Origin: Allomyces arbusculus
Lineage: Eukaryota; Blastocladiomycota; Blastocladiomycetes; Blastocladiales; Blastocladiaceae
Assembly (NCBI GenBank): GCA_027604705.1
Contig: JADHYV010000032.1
Coordinates: 1 to 64,000 of the forward strand
Length of the DNA stretch: 64,000 bases
Reading direction: 5' to 3'
The notes under the pieces were generated by a model that worked only from the letters and a program-made list of their open reading frames with translations, did not search any database and was not told the origin of the DNA. Of the stretch, positions 46,911-58,814 are shown in pieces. The translations under genes and the position numbers were made by a program. Every line of letters begins with the position of its first letter. Positions within the stretch are counted from its first letter, which is position 1.

Positions 46911-47688
46911 GGATTTGGGGGCTGGTATGGGTCGAGTTCGATTCTCGGTGCTCAAGCGGTGCTGTTGCGCAGTGTATTGCAAGTGTTTTGGCCAGATCGC
47001 GGATGCCGTTGGTGATTCGCGGTCCAGGCGGATGGTGAGTGAGGAGACGCGCTTGCGGTGGATGAGCTGTTGACCTGATCACGCCCTCTCCCATGCCTCG
47101 TTGTTCGCGCTTCCACCAGGTTGCCATGCGCTCGCCAAGGCAGGTCCCACCTGAAAATCCACGTCACTGGCCCCAGGCCCCCAACTGCGTGCATGCAGCC
47201 GGCAGGCCCAAGGTTCGGTTCGCACCCCGGCCGCGACGCACCGATCCGTTGCAGGATCCTGCACGACGCGGTTCCCGGCCTTGTCCTTGTCGGTCAGCGA
47301 TGACTTGCCGCAGCCGACCCGACAGAGGCGGACACGGCTGCCGGTGTGGGGTGCGGATGCCGCGGCCGGTCTCCGCGATGGTGCCGGTCCGCACTCTCTC
47401 CTCCGTGGGGCCCCATCAGAACGCTGATGGCATCGGCGGCGTCACAAAACGACGCCGACGTGCAGATATATAACGAGCAGAGCGACACGCCTCTTGTCTC
47501 CGCTTTGCAACTGCTGCCGTTGCCGTTGCAGCTTTGACGCGAACGACACCAACGTCAACGACAACGACAACGACAGGTAATCACTTCAACGACGCGCCGC
47601 TTCGAGATCCAACCCGCTGCACCCAACACATCGCACCACGCGCCAACCAACCCAGCCCAACCCGCACCAGCACCAGCACCAATCAACC
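46911..47688. other. Divergent upstream region (Dph4 / Tgl lipase)
   Basis: 0.78 kb. A TATATAA at 47467-47473 on the plus strand lies 216 bp before the lipase ATG and may be its TATA box. No gene seen. Confidence 0.45.
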
Positions 47689-50175
47689 ATGGCGCCGCGC
47701 ACCGCCATCTCGCCCACGGTTCTTGCGTCGACGACCGCGACGTTGCAGGCGGGCCTCGACCGCCGGCGCACGCTCACGACGGGCACGATCAGTCCCGACG
47801 ACATGTCCGGGTCCGCGTCCGACGACCCGACCTGCCATCCGCTCAACGACCCGCCCTTGGTGGATGTGACCGACCCGATTCTCGCGCAGGGCGACGAGGC
47901 CGTCGAGGACTGGGCAGCCGAGTACGGCGACTTGCACGGGTCCGACAGCGACGACATGGCGGGGACGCCGCCAGCCCTCCGGCGCGCGTGGATGCGGAAT
48001 AAACCGTCCGGGTGGGGGTACACGGTGCGTAGCATACTCGACGTGGTGTCGTGATCATGGTGGTGAGTTTTTGCTGAGAGGAGAGCAGGGGGACTGACGA
48101 CTGGACGACAATGGGTGGGGGGTGCTGGTGATGTCGGTGGATACGATTTATTTAGATTTTGCGATGGCCATTACTCGTACGTCACGGTTTGCCGATGCCC
48201 GTCGCTGCCGGGGAAAATCTCTCCCGCGCGTGGTCTCCGAGACGAGGCGGTCATGGATTTTTGCTAGTGCTTACCTGGCGCGCGCGTTTCTAGATCCTGA
48301 TCGGCCTAATTCTCGCCGTCGAACTGCTCCTCTACACGCTCGTGCGCTACTCGGTCGTCATCTACGAGCACTTCTTCTTCTGGCGTGGCGAGCGCGGCGC
48401 CCTGCGCTCGCGTCTCAAGGCCGCCACGACGTACACCGAATGGACCGCCGCGGCAACCGCGCTCGAAGAACATTTCGGCCGCACGCAGTGGCGGCACGTC
48501 GCGGCCAGCCCAGACTACAACTACACCGTGATCGCGTCGGTCGTCGCGCAACTGCGGCGGTACCGCGCCGACCCGGCGAAACTGCGCGACGTCTTGCTCG
48601 AATCCGCATGCAAGTCGGACCTCGGTGGGGTCGAGAACGTGCGGCTCTACTCGCAGAGCTACGTCGGCACGAAACGGCTCGTGCACGAGTACATTGATGA
48701 GACGGTCGACGCCATTGAGAACCTGGCCAAGGGGGACGCTGCACCGTGGTCGACGCCGCGCGCGAAACGCACGTTTTTCCGACAAGCCGCGCAGCTGTAC
48801 GGCCGGTCGGCACTGTGTCTGTCCGGCGGCGCCTCGTGCGGGTACTACCACCTCGGCGTGATTCGCGCCTTGCTCGACGCGAAACTGCTCCCGCGCGTGA
48901 TCACGGGTACCTCGGCGGGGTCCTTGATCGCCGCGTTCGTTGGTACCAGAACTGACGCTGAGCTCGACGCGCAATTGAACGTGGACCTGTGGTCGAAACT
49001 GACCGCGTGCGACGAGCCGTGGACAACACGGCTTGCGCGGCTCTGGCGCGAAGGGCACCTTTTCTCGCGCGACCGGTGGCAGGAGAAGATGCAGTGGGTC
49101 ACGCACGGCGATATGACGTTTGCCGAAGCATATGCAAAGACGGGCCGCGCGCTGAATATCACGGTGGTTGCCGCGGGCGCGTCGGCGCACGCGCCGCCCA
49201 AATTGCTGAATCATTTGACGTCGCCGAATGTCGTGATTTGGTCGGCGGTGCTGGCGTCGTCGGCAGTGCCGGGCGTGATCGAGCCTGTGCAGTTGATGAT
49301 CAAGAAGCGCGATGACGTGTCAGGGAAGGAGTCGGTCCTGCCGTTTGTCGGGTGGGGGGAGTACTGGCAGGACGGTAGTTTGCGGATCGACATGTACGGT
49401 GTATTGCTTGATTCTGGTCTTGTGTTCTACTTGCTGACCCAACCCTCTCCACCCAATCCCACAGCCCGACCAAGTCGCTGCACCAGCTGTTTAACGTCAA
49501 CTACGTGATCGTGTCGCAAGTGAACCCGCACGTGTCGGTCTTCTTTTTCGAGAACCGCGGCGGGTCTGGGCACCCGACCGCCCATCGTGGCGGGCTCGGG
49601 TGGCGCGGCGGCTTTTTGGCATCGACCGCCGAACACGTCCTGAAACTCGAGCTCAAGAAATGGCTCAAAGTGATTCGCGACCTGCGGTTGCTCCCGCGCA
49701 TGCTCAACCAGGACTGGTCGTTCCTGTGGCTGCAGAAGTTTGATGGCAATGTCACGATTCTGGTACGTGCTTGTTGCCGTGCGGGAGTGGAGCGGGGGAC
49801 TGACGGATGGTGTATGTATGTAGCCCAAGGCCACGCCTTACGACATTCTCCACATTCTCGACGACCCGAGCGAGGACCGCATGCGGTGGTACCTGCTCAA
49901 GGGGCAGCGCGTCACTTGGTACGCTCAGCACACACTTTCTCCACCCCCTCTCTCCCCACCCACCCACTCACCAGCCCGGATCTAGGTCGCGGCTCGCCAT
50001 GATCCGCAACCGGCTGCGCATCGAACAAACGCTCGAACGCGTGCGGATGCAACTCGCCGCCGAAGCGCGCGCCGCGCGCGCACGCGCACGAGCACAGCGA
50101 CTGTCGCTGCCGTTTGTGGACGACGCGACGGTGGTTGCGGACGACGATGCGGAGGATGCCGACGCGTCCGAGTAG
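47689..50175 (+). CDS. Patatin-like triacylglycerol lipase (Tgl3/4/5, SDP1 family)
   Basis: Exons 47689-48024, 48294-49393, 49465-49762, 49824-49918 and 49986-50175 encode 672 residues. The N-terminal ~110 residues are acidic and disordered. A hydrophobic segment (ILIGLILAVELLLYTLV) and the DUF3336 region (FWRGERGALRSRLKAATTY, EWTAAATALEEH) follow. The patatin domain has the oxyanion hole LSGGASCGYYHLGVIRALL, the nucleophile elbow ITGTSAGSLIAAF with Ser319, and the dyad Asp472 in WQDGSL. Intron removal restores LRIDIPTKSLHQLFNVNYVI. The C-terminal GNVTILPKATPYDI matches the GDVTVV motif of plant SDP1. Family members hydrolyse triacylglycerol on lipid droplets. The first intron is long (269 bp). 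Confidence 0.93.
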
Positions 50176-51054
50176 GCGCGACACGGCGTTGGCCGACAGC
50201 AGGCGCGGCCAAGCTCGCGGACAACGAGGATGCCGACGCGAACGCGTCTGAGTGAGCGGCCAAGGACCGAGAGGAAGGGCGCAAGGAAGGGAAGGCAAGG
50301 GAAATGCGACTTTGTAGAATGCGATTGTTTTCATTGCGCAGGCCGAGCATGGCCGACGACCCAACTGTACGATATATTATATCCCCCATGCGATATTGGA
50401 TTGGTAGGTTTTCCACGTTCATGACGAGTGGCCGGCGGCGACGGCGGCGACCGCAAGCTGATGAGGACATGATTTGGCGGGAGCAAAGAAGAGAAGGAGC
50501 GTACACGAACGGGAGTGGGGGCATGGAACGGCATTGGTCGGCCGGCAAGATACAGCATGGGGACAAACTCTAATTCGAAGCGACAAATACACGAAGGTGG
50601 GGGAGGTGGACGACATGAACAAATCCAAAACGTGATGACAGGAAAGCAAATCTGAAGCGCGCGTGCGGTGGGACAGACCTGAAGCTAAGCGAAGCGCGCG
50701 ACGGGGCACGACAGCGCGCGACGACAAGATGACGAAAACGGACACGGCACAACACTGATCCCGATACGAGAAGAACGATAGGCAAAGAACCGCTCGGCAA
50801 GCACACAAACGAACAGGCAACGAAGAAGGAGAGCGGAGGGAGTGAGGAAAATAACGATCGAAAAGAGGAGTTGAGCGGGGGGTACGGAACAGCGCAAGGA
50901 AGAGCGAGGTAGCGAGCAAGCGAGCGCGCCAAAAAAACCAACAAAAAAAACCGCAGAGAAACAAAGGACTGGAGGAAGAGGACAGCCAACACACGCGCGC
51001 ACCGCATGCCGTCATCCTTCATCCCTCACCCCTCACGCCGCCACCACCGCGCGA
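50176..51054. other. Convergent 3' region (Tgl lipase / casein kinase 1)
   Basis: 0.88 kb tail-to-tail spacer, purine-rich on the plus strand at 50780-50980, which creates a long hydrophobic but meaningless frame on the minus strand. No gene seen. Confidence 0.5.
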
Positions 51055-52859
51055 CTATGTTTCCGAGCTGGGCGCCACGCAGCAAAAAAGGCGTTTCCAG
51101 AGTGGCGTCTTACGCCGCGGCGTGCGCGACGCCTGCTGCTGCTGCTGCGCCTGGGCCTGGGCCTGAGCCTGCGCCTGCTGCTGCTGGGCGGACACTTGCG
51201 GCGCGGCCACGGCCTGCGGCGGCATCGACGTGCGGCCCTGTGTGAGCGGCTGCGCCGGGTCGAGCCCGGGGGACATGGCGCCGTTGCCGCGCGCGGCCGA
51301 AGGGTACTGCGGCTGCATTGACGCGCGGCCCGCGGTCCCGCGCGCGGTCGCGCCGGGGACGGCCGAGGACTGTTGGTGGTGCGCGCCCTGATGAGGTTCA
51401 TGGAAAAAGCGTCAGCTTCGCTGAGATCACCAATCAGGTCTCGAAAAGAAGGAGATGCGTACGTAGTTGTTGGTCGGCCCAGACGTGAGCGGCACCTGCG
51501 CGTGGTCGACGGCCGACGACGAGACATGGACTCCGCTCTGCGCAGCCGACTGCGCGTGCGCCATAGCCGCGGCAGCAGCAGCCGCGTGCGCGGCCGACTT
51601 GGCGGCCGCCGCACACGCCTGGTGCCACTGCTCGGTGGGCAACCAATCAAACTGCTTGTCGTCATGGAGCCCGTGGCGCTCGAGACACTTGTCGAGCAGT
51701 CCGACCAGGTACGTGTAGTCCGGCTCCTCGTCAAAGCCCAGCTTGCGCACGTACGTCAAGTACTCGGCAAACTCGGACGGGCACCGTTCGGCCAGTTCCG
51801 AAACCGGCGTCAGTTGCTTCTTCTCGCCAATCTTTTCGTACTTTTGCTTGTTGGTCTGCGCCTTGAGCCCCTGCCACGGCAACGACCCGCGCAAGAAGTA
51901 GAAGAAGACGTGGCCGAGCGCCTCGAGGTCATCGCGGCGCGACTGCTCGCGGCCGAGATGTGTATTGATCGACATGTACCGCGCCGTGCCTGAGAGCGAT
52001 TTACGTTCGCGGTACGGGATGTGCTGCTTGGTCTTGGGGTCACGGTAGTGCTTGGCCATGCCGAAATCCACCATGTAGACGGTATTTTGGTTGGGCGAGC
52101 CTGGGCGGCCCACGAGGAAATTGTCGGGCTTGATGTCGCGGTAGATGAGCGATTTTTCGTGCACCGACCAGACGCGCTGGATCTGTTGGTTGAGTGGAGG
52201 AGGAGCGGTGGGTCAGCGCCAACGGCTCGCCGGCTGCGGGCGGAGCAGAGAAAAAGAGACAATACCATGGCCTTGGCGAGCATGCACGTTGTCTTGACGG
52301 AAAACTTGCGGCCGCACATGTCGAACAGGTCCTCGAGCGAGGGCCCGAGCAGGTCAATTACGAGGATGTTGTGCAGGCCCTCCTGGCCAAAATAGTAGGA
52401 GAGCGGGATGCCCTCTATCGAGTGACGAGCGTCACACAGGTCAGCGATGGTCGTCGCCGGGGGGGAGGAGGGGGGGGGGGGGGGGGACGTAAACGCCGCG
52501 AGCAGGCCGGCGGTGATCGGTCCACGTCGTCGTCGTCGTCGTCGCCGCCGTCACCCATCGACATACTGACAAGAGCGACCGACCTCCATCGTCCACGTCG
52601 TCGCACTCGCAACGCAACACCGCAACCGACGGCCTCCCCTCGGCAAACGGCCGCCAAACGTACCACACCCGGCCAAGATCTTGTAAGACCTGAACTCATC
52701 GCGCAGCTGCGGCGCCTCCGACTTGCGCGACTCAAACTTGATGGCGACTTGGGTGTTGTTGAGCAGATTGGTGCCCTCGTAAATCACACCAAACGAGCCT
52801 TCGCCGATCTTGCGGCCCACCTTGTAGTGCACGCCGACGATATTGGGCGACGTCGACAT
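51055..52859 (-). CDS. Casein kinase 1, membrane-anchored Yck type
   Basis: Exons 52859-52664, 52414-52266, 52182-51463 and 51387-51055 encode 465 residues. The kinase domain is classic CK1: [84 protein letters not shown] and the signature [16 protein letters not shown] ~170-residue tail is Ala/Gln-rich (including [15 protein letters not shown]) and ends [14 protein letters not shown] dicysteine near the C-terminus after basic residues is the palmitoylation site that holds yeast Yck1/Yck2 at the plasma membrane, where they regulate nutrient sensing and endocytosis. The 249-bp first intron contains a 16-G run. Splice junctions restore [11 protein letters not shown] and [14 protein letters not shown]. 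Confidence 0.95.
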
Positions 52860-53755
52860 GGTGGGGAGCGGGCGGTTCCGCAATCGAGAGCAAAGGGAGG
52901 GGAGGGGGAGGGGGGAGGGCAAAGGGGAGTGACGGCGACGGGGGCCGGTCGGGGGTCGGGCCGATGTCGGTCGAGACGGGATGGTGGTGGGAAGCAAGCG
53001 CCGCAGCACGGCGAATGGAATGCGCCAAGTCGAAGGGGGGTACGGCGGCGGGGACGGGCACGGCGAAGAGTGTCGACGACGAGCGGGTGCCGGTTGGGCG
53101 GGCGAGCTGCGGCGAGAGCCGAGGCGGTTGACAGGCGTGGAGGGGTCGGGTCAGGTCGGTCGACCAAGCGCAAAGTGGAGCGAAAGCCGACGAGGACAGA
53201 GAGCGTGCAGCGGCCGCGGCGTGCACGCGCTGGGCCGACGCAGCGGGGCAGGAGCGGGCAAGTGGGCCGCCAGCAGCGGCGGGGTCGAATGAGGGGGCGT
53301 GTGGAGCGTGGAGCGCACTGCCGTTGCCAGGCCATGAACCGACCGCCCACCGCCAAGTCCGTCCACCAAAAGAACTCTGGCTCGGTGGTGAGGGCGTGCA
53401 GCGGAATCACCGGTATCACGCTATTTAGCGCGTATTTGAACATCGCATGCCTTCCACCGCGCTTTCGCTCTCTTTCGCCAGCGCGCCAGCCCGCGTGCGC
53501 CGCACTGTGGCGCCATGACGCGCACGCCCGATCGGGCACCTCGCCTGGCGGCCGCTTCTCGAGGCGCGCGCGGCAACTGCCTGGGCGCGGCCCGGCGCGT
53601 CTCGCACGGCGTGTCCCGCACCTGCGCCGCGCCGCGTTCCCACACGCCGCGCCCGAGCCGGCCGCGGCGACAACGCGGCGTCGCGCCGGCCATCCGCCCC
53701 CGTCTCGCCCGCGCGCTTCCTCTCCACCCAACCACCGACCGGCGACCAACCAGCC
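52860..53755. other. Divergent upstream region (casein kinase 1 / lunapark)
   Basis: 0.9 kb, G-rich near the kinase start. No gene seen. Confidence 0.45.
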
Positions 53756-54946
53756 ATGCCGCTCCTGCCACACCTGATCCCCGCCTTTTTGCGGCGCCGT
53801 TTCCGCCGCCGCCCGAAACCCGACTCGTACGAGGCGACGCTCGCGGCCACCGACGCACGCATTCGCCAACTCGTGGCGCGCATCACCATCGACCTGCCGC
53901 GCAGCGAGCGACAGGCGCGCACCGCCGCGACGCGCGCCGTGCTTCTTGTCTGGACCGTGGTTGCCACGTTGGTCTACCTCGCTGCGCGCTCGACCACCGC
54001 GCGCCCGCGCCACGCAGGCGCGGTCGAACTGCACCGCTTGCCCCCGTGGTCGGGTTCGAGCAACCATCATGGTCCCGTCCACTTTGCTTGGCGATGGACG
54101 GGCGCGACCGCCGCCATCCACCCGCGCTTCGTCGCTGCGGGCCTGGCTGCGCTTGGGCCGATCCTGTACCTACGCCGTTTCCCGTTCCCTCCCCTTACCT
54201 CCAAAACTGATTACCCCCCCCCCCCCCCCTCCCGCGCGCGCGATAGTTTCTGCACCGCGCGCCTCCTCGTCTCGTCAGCCCTCGACGTGCAACGCCGCCG
54301 CACCGTCGACGCCCTCGCCGTGCAACGCGCGGCACTCCGCGCGACGCTCGAGGAACTCAAGGACATGACCGCGTTCTACCGCGCGTCGGCGTTACTCGAC
54401 CGGTACGCGTACCTCTTCACCGACACCGACACGGGCACCAAGAAGCCCAAGACGCACGTCTCGGCGCCCGCATCGCCGTCGCGGACGCGCCGCACCACCA
54501 CCACGAACCCGCCTGCACCCGAGGTCACCGACCAGACCGTCCCAACGACGACGGCAGCGGGTCCGGCGCGCGGTCGCGCGCACTCGACTCCCGCACGCGC
54601 GTGGGTGCAGCAACTGGTCGACCGCGTAGTTATGGGCGGTAATGCGGAACCGGCGCTGGATCCGACGCGGCACTACGCGCTCGTGTGCCAGTCGTGTTTC
54701 CGGCACAATGGCCTGGTCACGCTCGCGACGCGCGTGCGCGCCGGGTTCATGTGCCGGCACTGTGGGAAGGTCATGGAGGCGCCGCGGACGGGGGCGTTGA
54801 TGATCACGGCGGCGGTGGCGGGGAAGGGGGTGGAGAAGGTGGAGGAGAAGGGGAGGGGGGAGAGAAAAGATGGGATGGTGGAGACGCGGGCGGTGTCGCC
54901 TGTGCGCGGAGGAGGGCGGGCGCGGGCCAAGTCGGCCGCGCGATGA
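53756..54946 (+). CDS. LNP1: Lunapark family ER-junction protein (Lnp1)
   Basis: Exons 53756-54165 and 54247-54946 encode 369 residues. A basic N-terminus and short helix (YEATLAATDARIRQLVARI) precede the first membrane span (AVLLVWTVVATLVYLAA). The second span (FVAAGLAALGPILFCTARLL) is completed by the splice, and a coiled coil follows (ALAVQRAALRATLEELKDMT). The C-terminal zinc ribbon is the lunapark signature: YALVCQSCFRHNGLV, then FMCRHCGKVME, giving CxxC twice. Lunapark stabilises three-way junctions of the tubular endoplasmic reticulum, opposing Sey1/atlastin. The 81-bp intron contains a 16-C run and its removal is required to give the second membrane span. The loop between spans is longer than usual. 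Confidence 0.88.
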   Translation: MPLLPHLIPAFLRRRFRRRPKPDSYEATLAATDARIRQLVARITIDLPRSERQARTAATRAVLLVWTVVATLVYLAARSTTARPRHAGAVELHRLPPWSGSSNHHGPVHFAWRWTGATAAIHPRFVAAGLAALGPILYLRRFPFPPLTSKTDYPPPPPSRARDSFCTARLLVSSALDVQRRRTVDALAVQRAALRATLEELKDMTAFYRASALLDRYAYLFTDTDTGTKKPKTHVSAPASPSRTRRTTTTNPPAPEVTDQTVPTTTAAGPARGRAHSTPARAWVQQLVDRVVMGGNAEPALDPTRHYALVCQSCFRHNGLVTLATRVRAGFMCRHCGKVMEAPRTGALMITAAVAGKGVEKVEEKGRGERKDGMVETRAVSPVRGGGRARAKSAAR

Positions 54947-55040
54947 GCATGGTCGAAACGAGCAAACAATTGGATTTCAATTTTGAGGGTCGTTTCTGTG
55001 CATGTATCGGACACTCTGCCCTCCCGTCCCGTCTACCTCC
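54947..55040. other. Short convergent spacer (lunapark / PQ-loop)
   Basis: Only 94 bp separate the two stop codons, so the 3' untranslated regions must overlap or be very short. Confidence 0.6.
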
Positions 55041-56560
55041 CTACGCGCTCGCCTCTGGCGGATCCGCGGCCGGATCCACGTCGCGATCGTCTGGCACCTC
55101 GACCTCCTCAGCGACGTGCGGCTTCACGTTCGTGTACCAGTAGGCCTGCGCCATGATCACCGCATCGAACACGAGCGTGCCGACCGACCCGACCAGGTAC
55201 GGCAATGTCGACGCGACGAATTTCTGCGTCGACGCGATCTCGTCGAGCCGCGGGACAACCGACAGGCCGTAGAGGACGTTGGCGGCCAGCGTGATGCCAA
55301 ACAGCGAGAGCGAAATTCCGGCGACCGATTGCAGCTCGTAATTGGTGCGGATTTGCGGAACACTAAAAGAAATTGGTCAGGACCGCAAGCGCAACCGCAA
55401 GCACGACCGCAAGCACGACATGGCCGCGTCGATATCAAGAATGAACATACCGGCTGAAAAAGTAGAACAGGCCACTACACCACGCCAGAACACTGCCGAG
55501 CGAGACAATATGCGGCGGCAAGTCCGGCGCCGCGTTACACAACGGCGGCGCTTCCCCCTTCATCACCATGCCCACCACCGGTCCTACCGGCATCGCCACC
55601 ACCGCGCGCGACAGAGCGCACAGCAAAGCCACCGCGACGGGGACCCCCGCGCTCTTGTACGGCGTGATCGTCGTCGTTGGCGTCGCGCCGTCCTCGTCCA
55701 TCAAGTCGCGGAGCAACGGCGTTGACTCGGTCGCCGTCCGCGGTCGCCCGGGTTTCGGGTGCGGGTGCGGGTGGGAGTGCGGCGGGACGAACATGTCGTG
55801 CGCGTGCCGCACGTGCGGTTCGCCCGCCGGGTGGTGCGATGGTGGTGGTGGAGGTGGGGACGGGTAGAGCCGCGGGTAGATGCGCGTGTAGTAGAGGATC
55901 TGCGCGAGGCAGAGGAACTCAGTCTAGGTCGTGTCGGCGAGGTGAGCTTGATTGGACCGCGGAACGGCGCGCGTTTGAGATAAAAGCGTACGAAGAGGAA
56001 GTAGACGCCGGTCCATCGCTGCGTCGCAAACTGCTGCGTCAAGAACGCGCCGGCCGTGTTGCACAAGTCGCCGACTATCAAGAACTCGTCAGTGATGGGG
56101 CTCGTCTGGCGCGAAAAAATTCGAGCAGAGGCAGGACGTACGCGTCCAGACGGCAAACAGCCCCCAGGAGAGGCCCTCGACCGACTTGCGCTGGTAGTTG
56201 AGCTTGAACTGCGGGACGAGTGCGACGCCGTAGAGCACAATCGAGACGAGGCCGCAAATAATCGCGAATTGCTGCTTGGGCGTGTAGATGCACTCGCCTG
56301 GAAATTGAGTCGGCCGCGTCAGCCTCCAATTCGGGCAAAGACTACCAACCACTGCGCCACGCACCAAAGACCATGCCCCAGAACGGCGAGAAGGCGTGGC
56401 CGTCGATCTCAAGCGGGTCGCAGACGCATGGCGGTGCTTGTGGTGGTGGTGGTGGTTGCAGCGGCAAGGCGCGTGTTGCTGAGCTGGAGGCCGCACTCGT
56501 GTGAAGCGCGGCGAGCGGCGGGTCCGGGCCGGCGAGGAGCAGGGTGCGCAGCGTGTCCAT
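55041..56560 (-). CDS. PQ-loop vacuolar/lysosomal amino-acid transporter (Ypq/PQLC2-like)
   Basis: Exons 56560-56365, 56297-56142, 56074-55992, 55923-55451 and 55362-55041 encode 409 residues. Two PQ-loop repeats are present: YGVALVPQFKLNYQRKSVEG in the first half and SRVPQIRTNYELQSVAGISL in the second, the latter formed by the last splice. Splicing also restores WTLGDLCNTAGAFLTQQF and FLFTEFLCLAQILYYTRIY. The hydrophobicity pattern fits seven spans. Ypq and PQLC2 proteins export basic amino acids from the vacuole or lysosome. The cytosolic loop between repeats is His/Pro-rich (PPHSHPHPHPKPG) and contains TESTPLLRDL, resembling an acidic dileucine vacuolar sorting signal. The N-terminus carries a Pro-rich stretch before the first span. 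Confidence 0.9.
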
Positions 56561-57144
56561 GGCGGTGTTGCAGGCGAGCGTGATTCGGGTGCAGGTGCGA
56601 GTGTTGGCCCTCTGGTCGGAGAGAGCTGGTCGAGCTCGCGTCGTGTCGGGCGCTGGGCGAGGTGGACTGGGCGCGGCAGTTCATCGCAGCGATGAACAGA
56701 ACGCAAACACGTCTCTCAAGCGCCGAAGGAGACGCGTCACGTGTTGCTACAAAAAGACTCACGCGTTACGTCATCTACGACGCGATTTATGAGTGACTCC
56801 CACCGCCCTCCCTCACCCACACTTGACAGGCTCCAGCAAGGCGACGTTCCCGTGGACCAACGGCCCCGCTTTGAGCATTGCGTTGCTGCCCTGTCGGCCC
56901 TCTCTCTCCACGAGTTGGTGTGCAGCACTCCGAAATGCATTTCTCAATAACGGGGTCATCATTGCTCCTCTTCCTCCTCTCCTCCTCTCCAGGGTGCCGG
57001 ACCTGCTCGCAGCAAGGGCCGTCCCAGCTTGCCGTTCGCATCCTCGCTTGCTCGCTTTCCCGCTTGCTGTCGCGCCGTCTGGTCGACGATCGCGCTCGCG
57101 GTCGCGCTCGGCCCATCCACCTCCTGGCCTCCGCGCATCCTGCT
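56561..57144. other. Spacer between PQ-loop and STUbL genes
   Basis: 0.58 kb, upstream of the PQ-loop gene. No gene seen. Confidence 0.45.
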
Positions 57145-58449
57145 TCACGGCAAGAAGATCGGATGGTACCCATTCTTCTTGACCGTCGTGCGGCATACTC
57201 CACACACCATCCATCCATTGTCAGTTTCCCGCTCTATCCCTCCCAGTCGCCAACTCTGAAACAACGTACTCGGACACGCCTTGGTGCGCTTCAAACTGGC
57301 CTCGAGACATGCGCGGCAAAAGATGTGGCCGCACATGGTACTCACCGGATGCGTATACGCGTCCATGCACACGGCACACTCGCCACGGCGAGCCGGCGGC
57401 GCCGACTCGGGTGCCGCCGGGGCTGCGGGTACGGCGGCCGACAAGTGCGCGATTGCCGCGCCCGGAACGCGCATCCCCGCAGGACGTGTGATGCGCGGGA
57501 GAACGCGCGGGGGTGGGGCGAGTGTCGCGGTCGCGACGCCTACAACCGTCAGCGGCGTGAGTCTCTCGCCTTTGCGTCCTGATTCAACCGGAGCGAGCGT
57601 ACCGTATTGCCGGTTCTGCTCCTCCATGTGCCGGTACAAGTCGCGGTAGGCCGCCGCCGCGCGCTGCGCCGCCGGCGTCGTCGCGACTGTCGCAGCCGTC
57701 GCAGCGGCAGCAGCCGGTGGTGGGGGCCGCCGTCGCACGGCAACCAGCTCAATCTCGTCATCATCGTCGTCGTCGACTTCACCCGCGGCGGCCGCGGCCG
57801 CACGCCGTGCTTCGCGCGACCGCTTGTTCCGTCGGCCCTCTCCGGGCGCGGCAACAGGCGGTGGCGCGGGTGCAGCTGCGCGGGGCAAGCGCGGCGCGCG
57901 GCGGGTTGGGGACGCGGGTGGGGAAATGATGATAACGTCGTCGTCGTCATCATCGTCGTCGTTGACGGGTACGGCGCCCGCAGCGGCGGCGGCACGGGCG
58001 GCGGGAGCACGGGCCGCAGGGGTAGGGGTGGATGTTGGGCGCACAGGGCCGTCCGGGTCGGAATCCGAGTCGTCGATGGTGATGACGAGCGGTCTCGATG
58101 CAGGGGCGGCGCGCGAAGCAGCGGGTGAGACGGTGGATTCGAGGGTCGCCGGGATGGTGGGTGGGGTAGAGCGGTACGTGTCGCTGTGCCGAGGGTGCGG
58201 AGCTGGAGAGGCCGCGGCGGACGGGGTTGGTGGGGGGCGAGGCTCGCTGGGTCGTGGCGTGTCGGCATGCTGGCGCGGCTCAGGTTGTGCGGCCGCCAGC
58301 GGCGCTGGGGACAACGGTTCAACGGGTACCGGCGCGACACTGCCGTTGCCGTCTGCATCGCCGTTGGGCGCAAAGCCGGCAGCGCCAGGAGCAGGCATAT
58401 CGGCCGACAGGTTGAAGAGGGCAAAGAGGCCACCAGCAGATATAGCCAT
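57145..58449 (-). CDS. SUMO-targeted ubiquitin ligase, RNF4/Slx8-Rfp-like RING protein
   Basis: Exons 58449-57270 and 57197-57145 encode 410 residues. The C-terminal RING finger reads CAVCMDAYTHPVSTMCGHIF, CRACLEASLKRTKACP and, across the intron, CPICRTTVKKNGYHPIFLP; the ending YHPIF matches the YHPIYI terminus of RNF4. The N-terminal 330 residues are disordered and carry at least three hydrophobic cores next to acidic runs, as in SUMO-interacting motifs: LVITIDDSDSD, DDDDVIIISPP and DDDEIELVAV. SUMO-interacting motifs plus an RNF4-type RING define STUbLs, which ubiquitylate poly-SUMOylated proteins during genome maintenance. A basic RRNKRSREARR segment may direct it to the nucleus. The second exon supplies only the last 18 residues. 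Confidence 0.88.
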   Translation of the reverse strand: MAISAGGLFALFNLSADMPAPGAAGFAPNGDADGNGSVAPVPVEPLSPAPLAAAQPEPRQHADTPRPSEPRPPPTPSAAASPAPHPRHSDTYRSTPPTIPATLESTVSPAASRAAPASRPLVITIDDSDSDPDGPVRPTSTPTPAARAPAARAAAAAGAVPVNDDDDDDDDVIIISPPASPTRRAPRLPRAAAPAPPPVAAPGEGRRNKRSREARRAAAAAAGEVDDDDDDEIELVAVRRRPPPPAAAAATAATVATTPAAQRAAAAYRDLYRHMEEQNRQYGTLAPVESGRKGERLTPLTVVGVATATLAPPPRVLPRITRPAGMRVPGAAIAHLSAAVPAAPAAPESAPPARRGECAVCMDAYTHPVSTMCGHIFCRACLEASLKRTKACPSTLFQSWRLGGIERETDNGWMVCGVCRTTVKKNGYHPIFLP

Positions 58450-58814
58450 GCGAGGACCGGGCGGGGAGCGGTTGCGGGTGCGGAAATCAAACGGAACGGC
58501 GGGACAGCGGGTGGGAGCAAATGCTGGGCGCGCGTGCAGGAAGTGTGCGGAGTGTCGGGCTGGTGCTCGTCGTCGTCGTCGTCGTGTCGTCTTGCAGGTC
58601 GTCGTCGTCGAGGATGGCGGCAGCCGGCGACGAGGCGGTGTGTGAGGGGGGAGGAGTGCGAGATCGGGGCAGTTTGTCGGCCGTTTGTCAACCACCAACC
58701 AAACCGTGCTGCATGTCCATCCATCGTCCACGTCAGACAACCCACTGGAGCACAACCACGTTCCCATTATCCCATATCGCGAATCCCAAACCTCAGTCCT
58801 GTCCACCACAGTAC
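58450..58814. other. Spacer between STUbL and coiled-coil genes
   Basis: 0.37 kb upstream of the STUbL start and downstream of the coiled-coil gene stop. No gene seen. Confidence 0.45.

Noticed and set aside
50419-51015. Hydrophobic 198-codon minus-strand frame, possible membrane protein
   Set aside because: It arises from a purine-rich spacer whose complement reads Leu/Ser/Phe; composition is repetitive, with no helix boundaries or homology.
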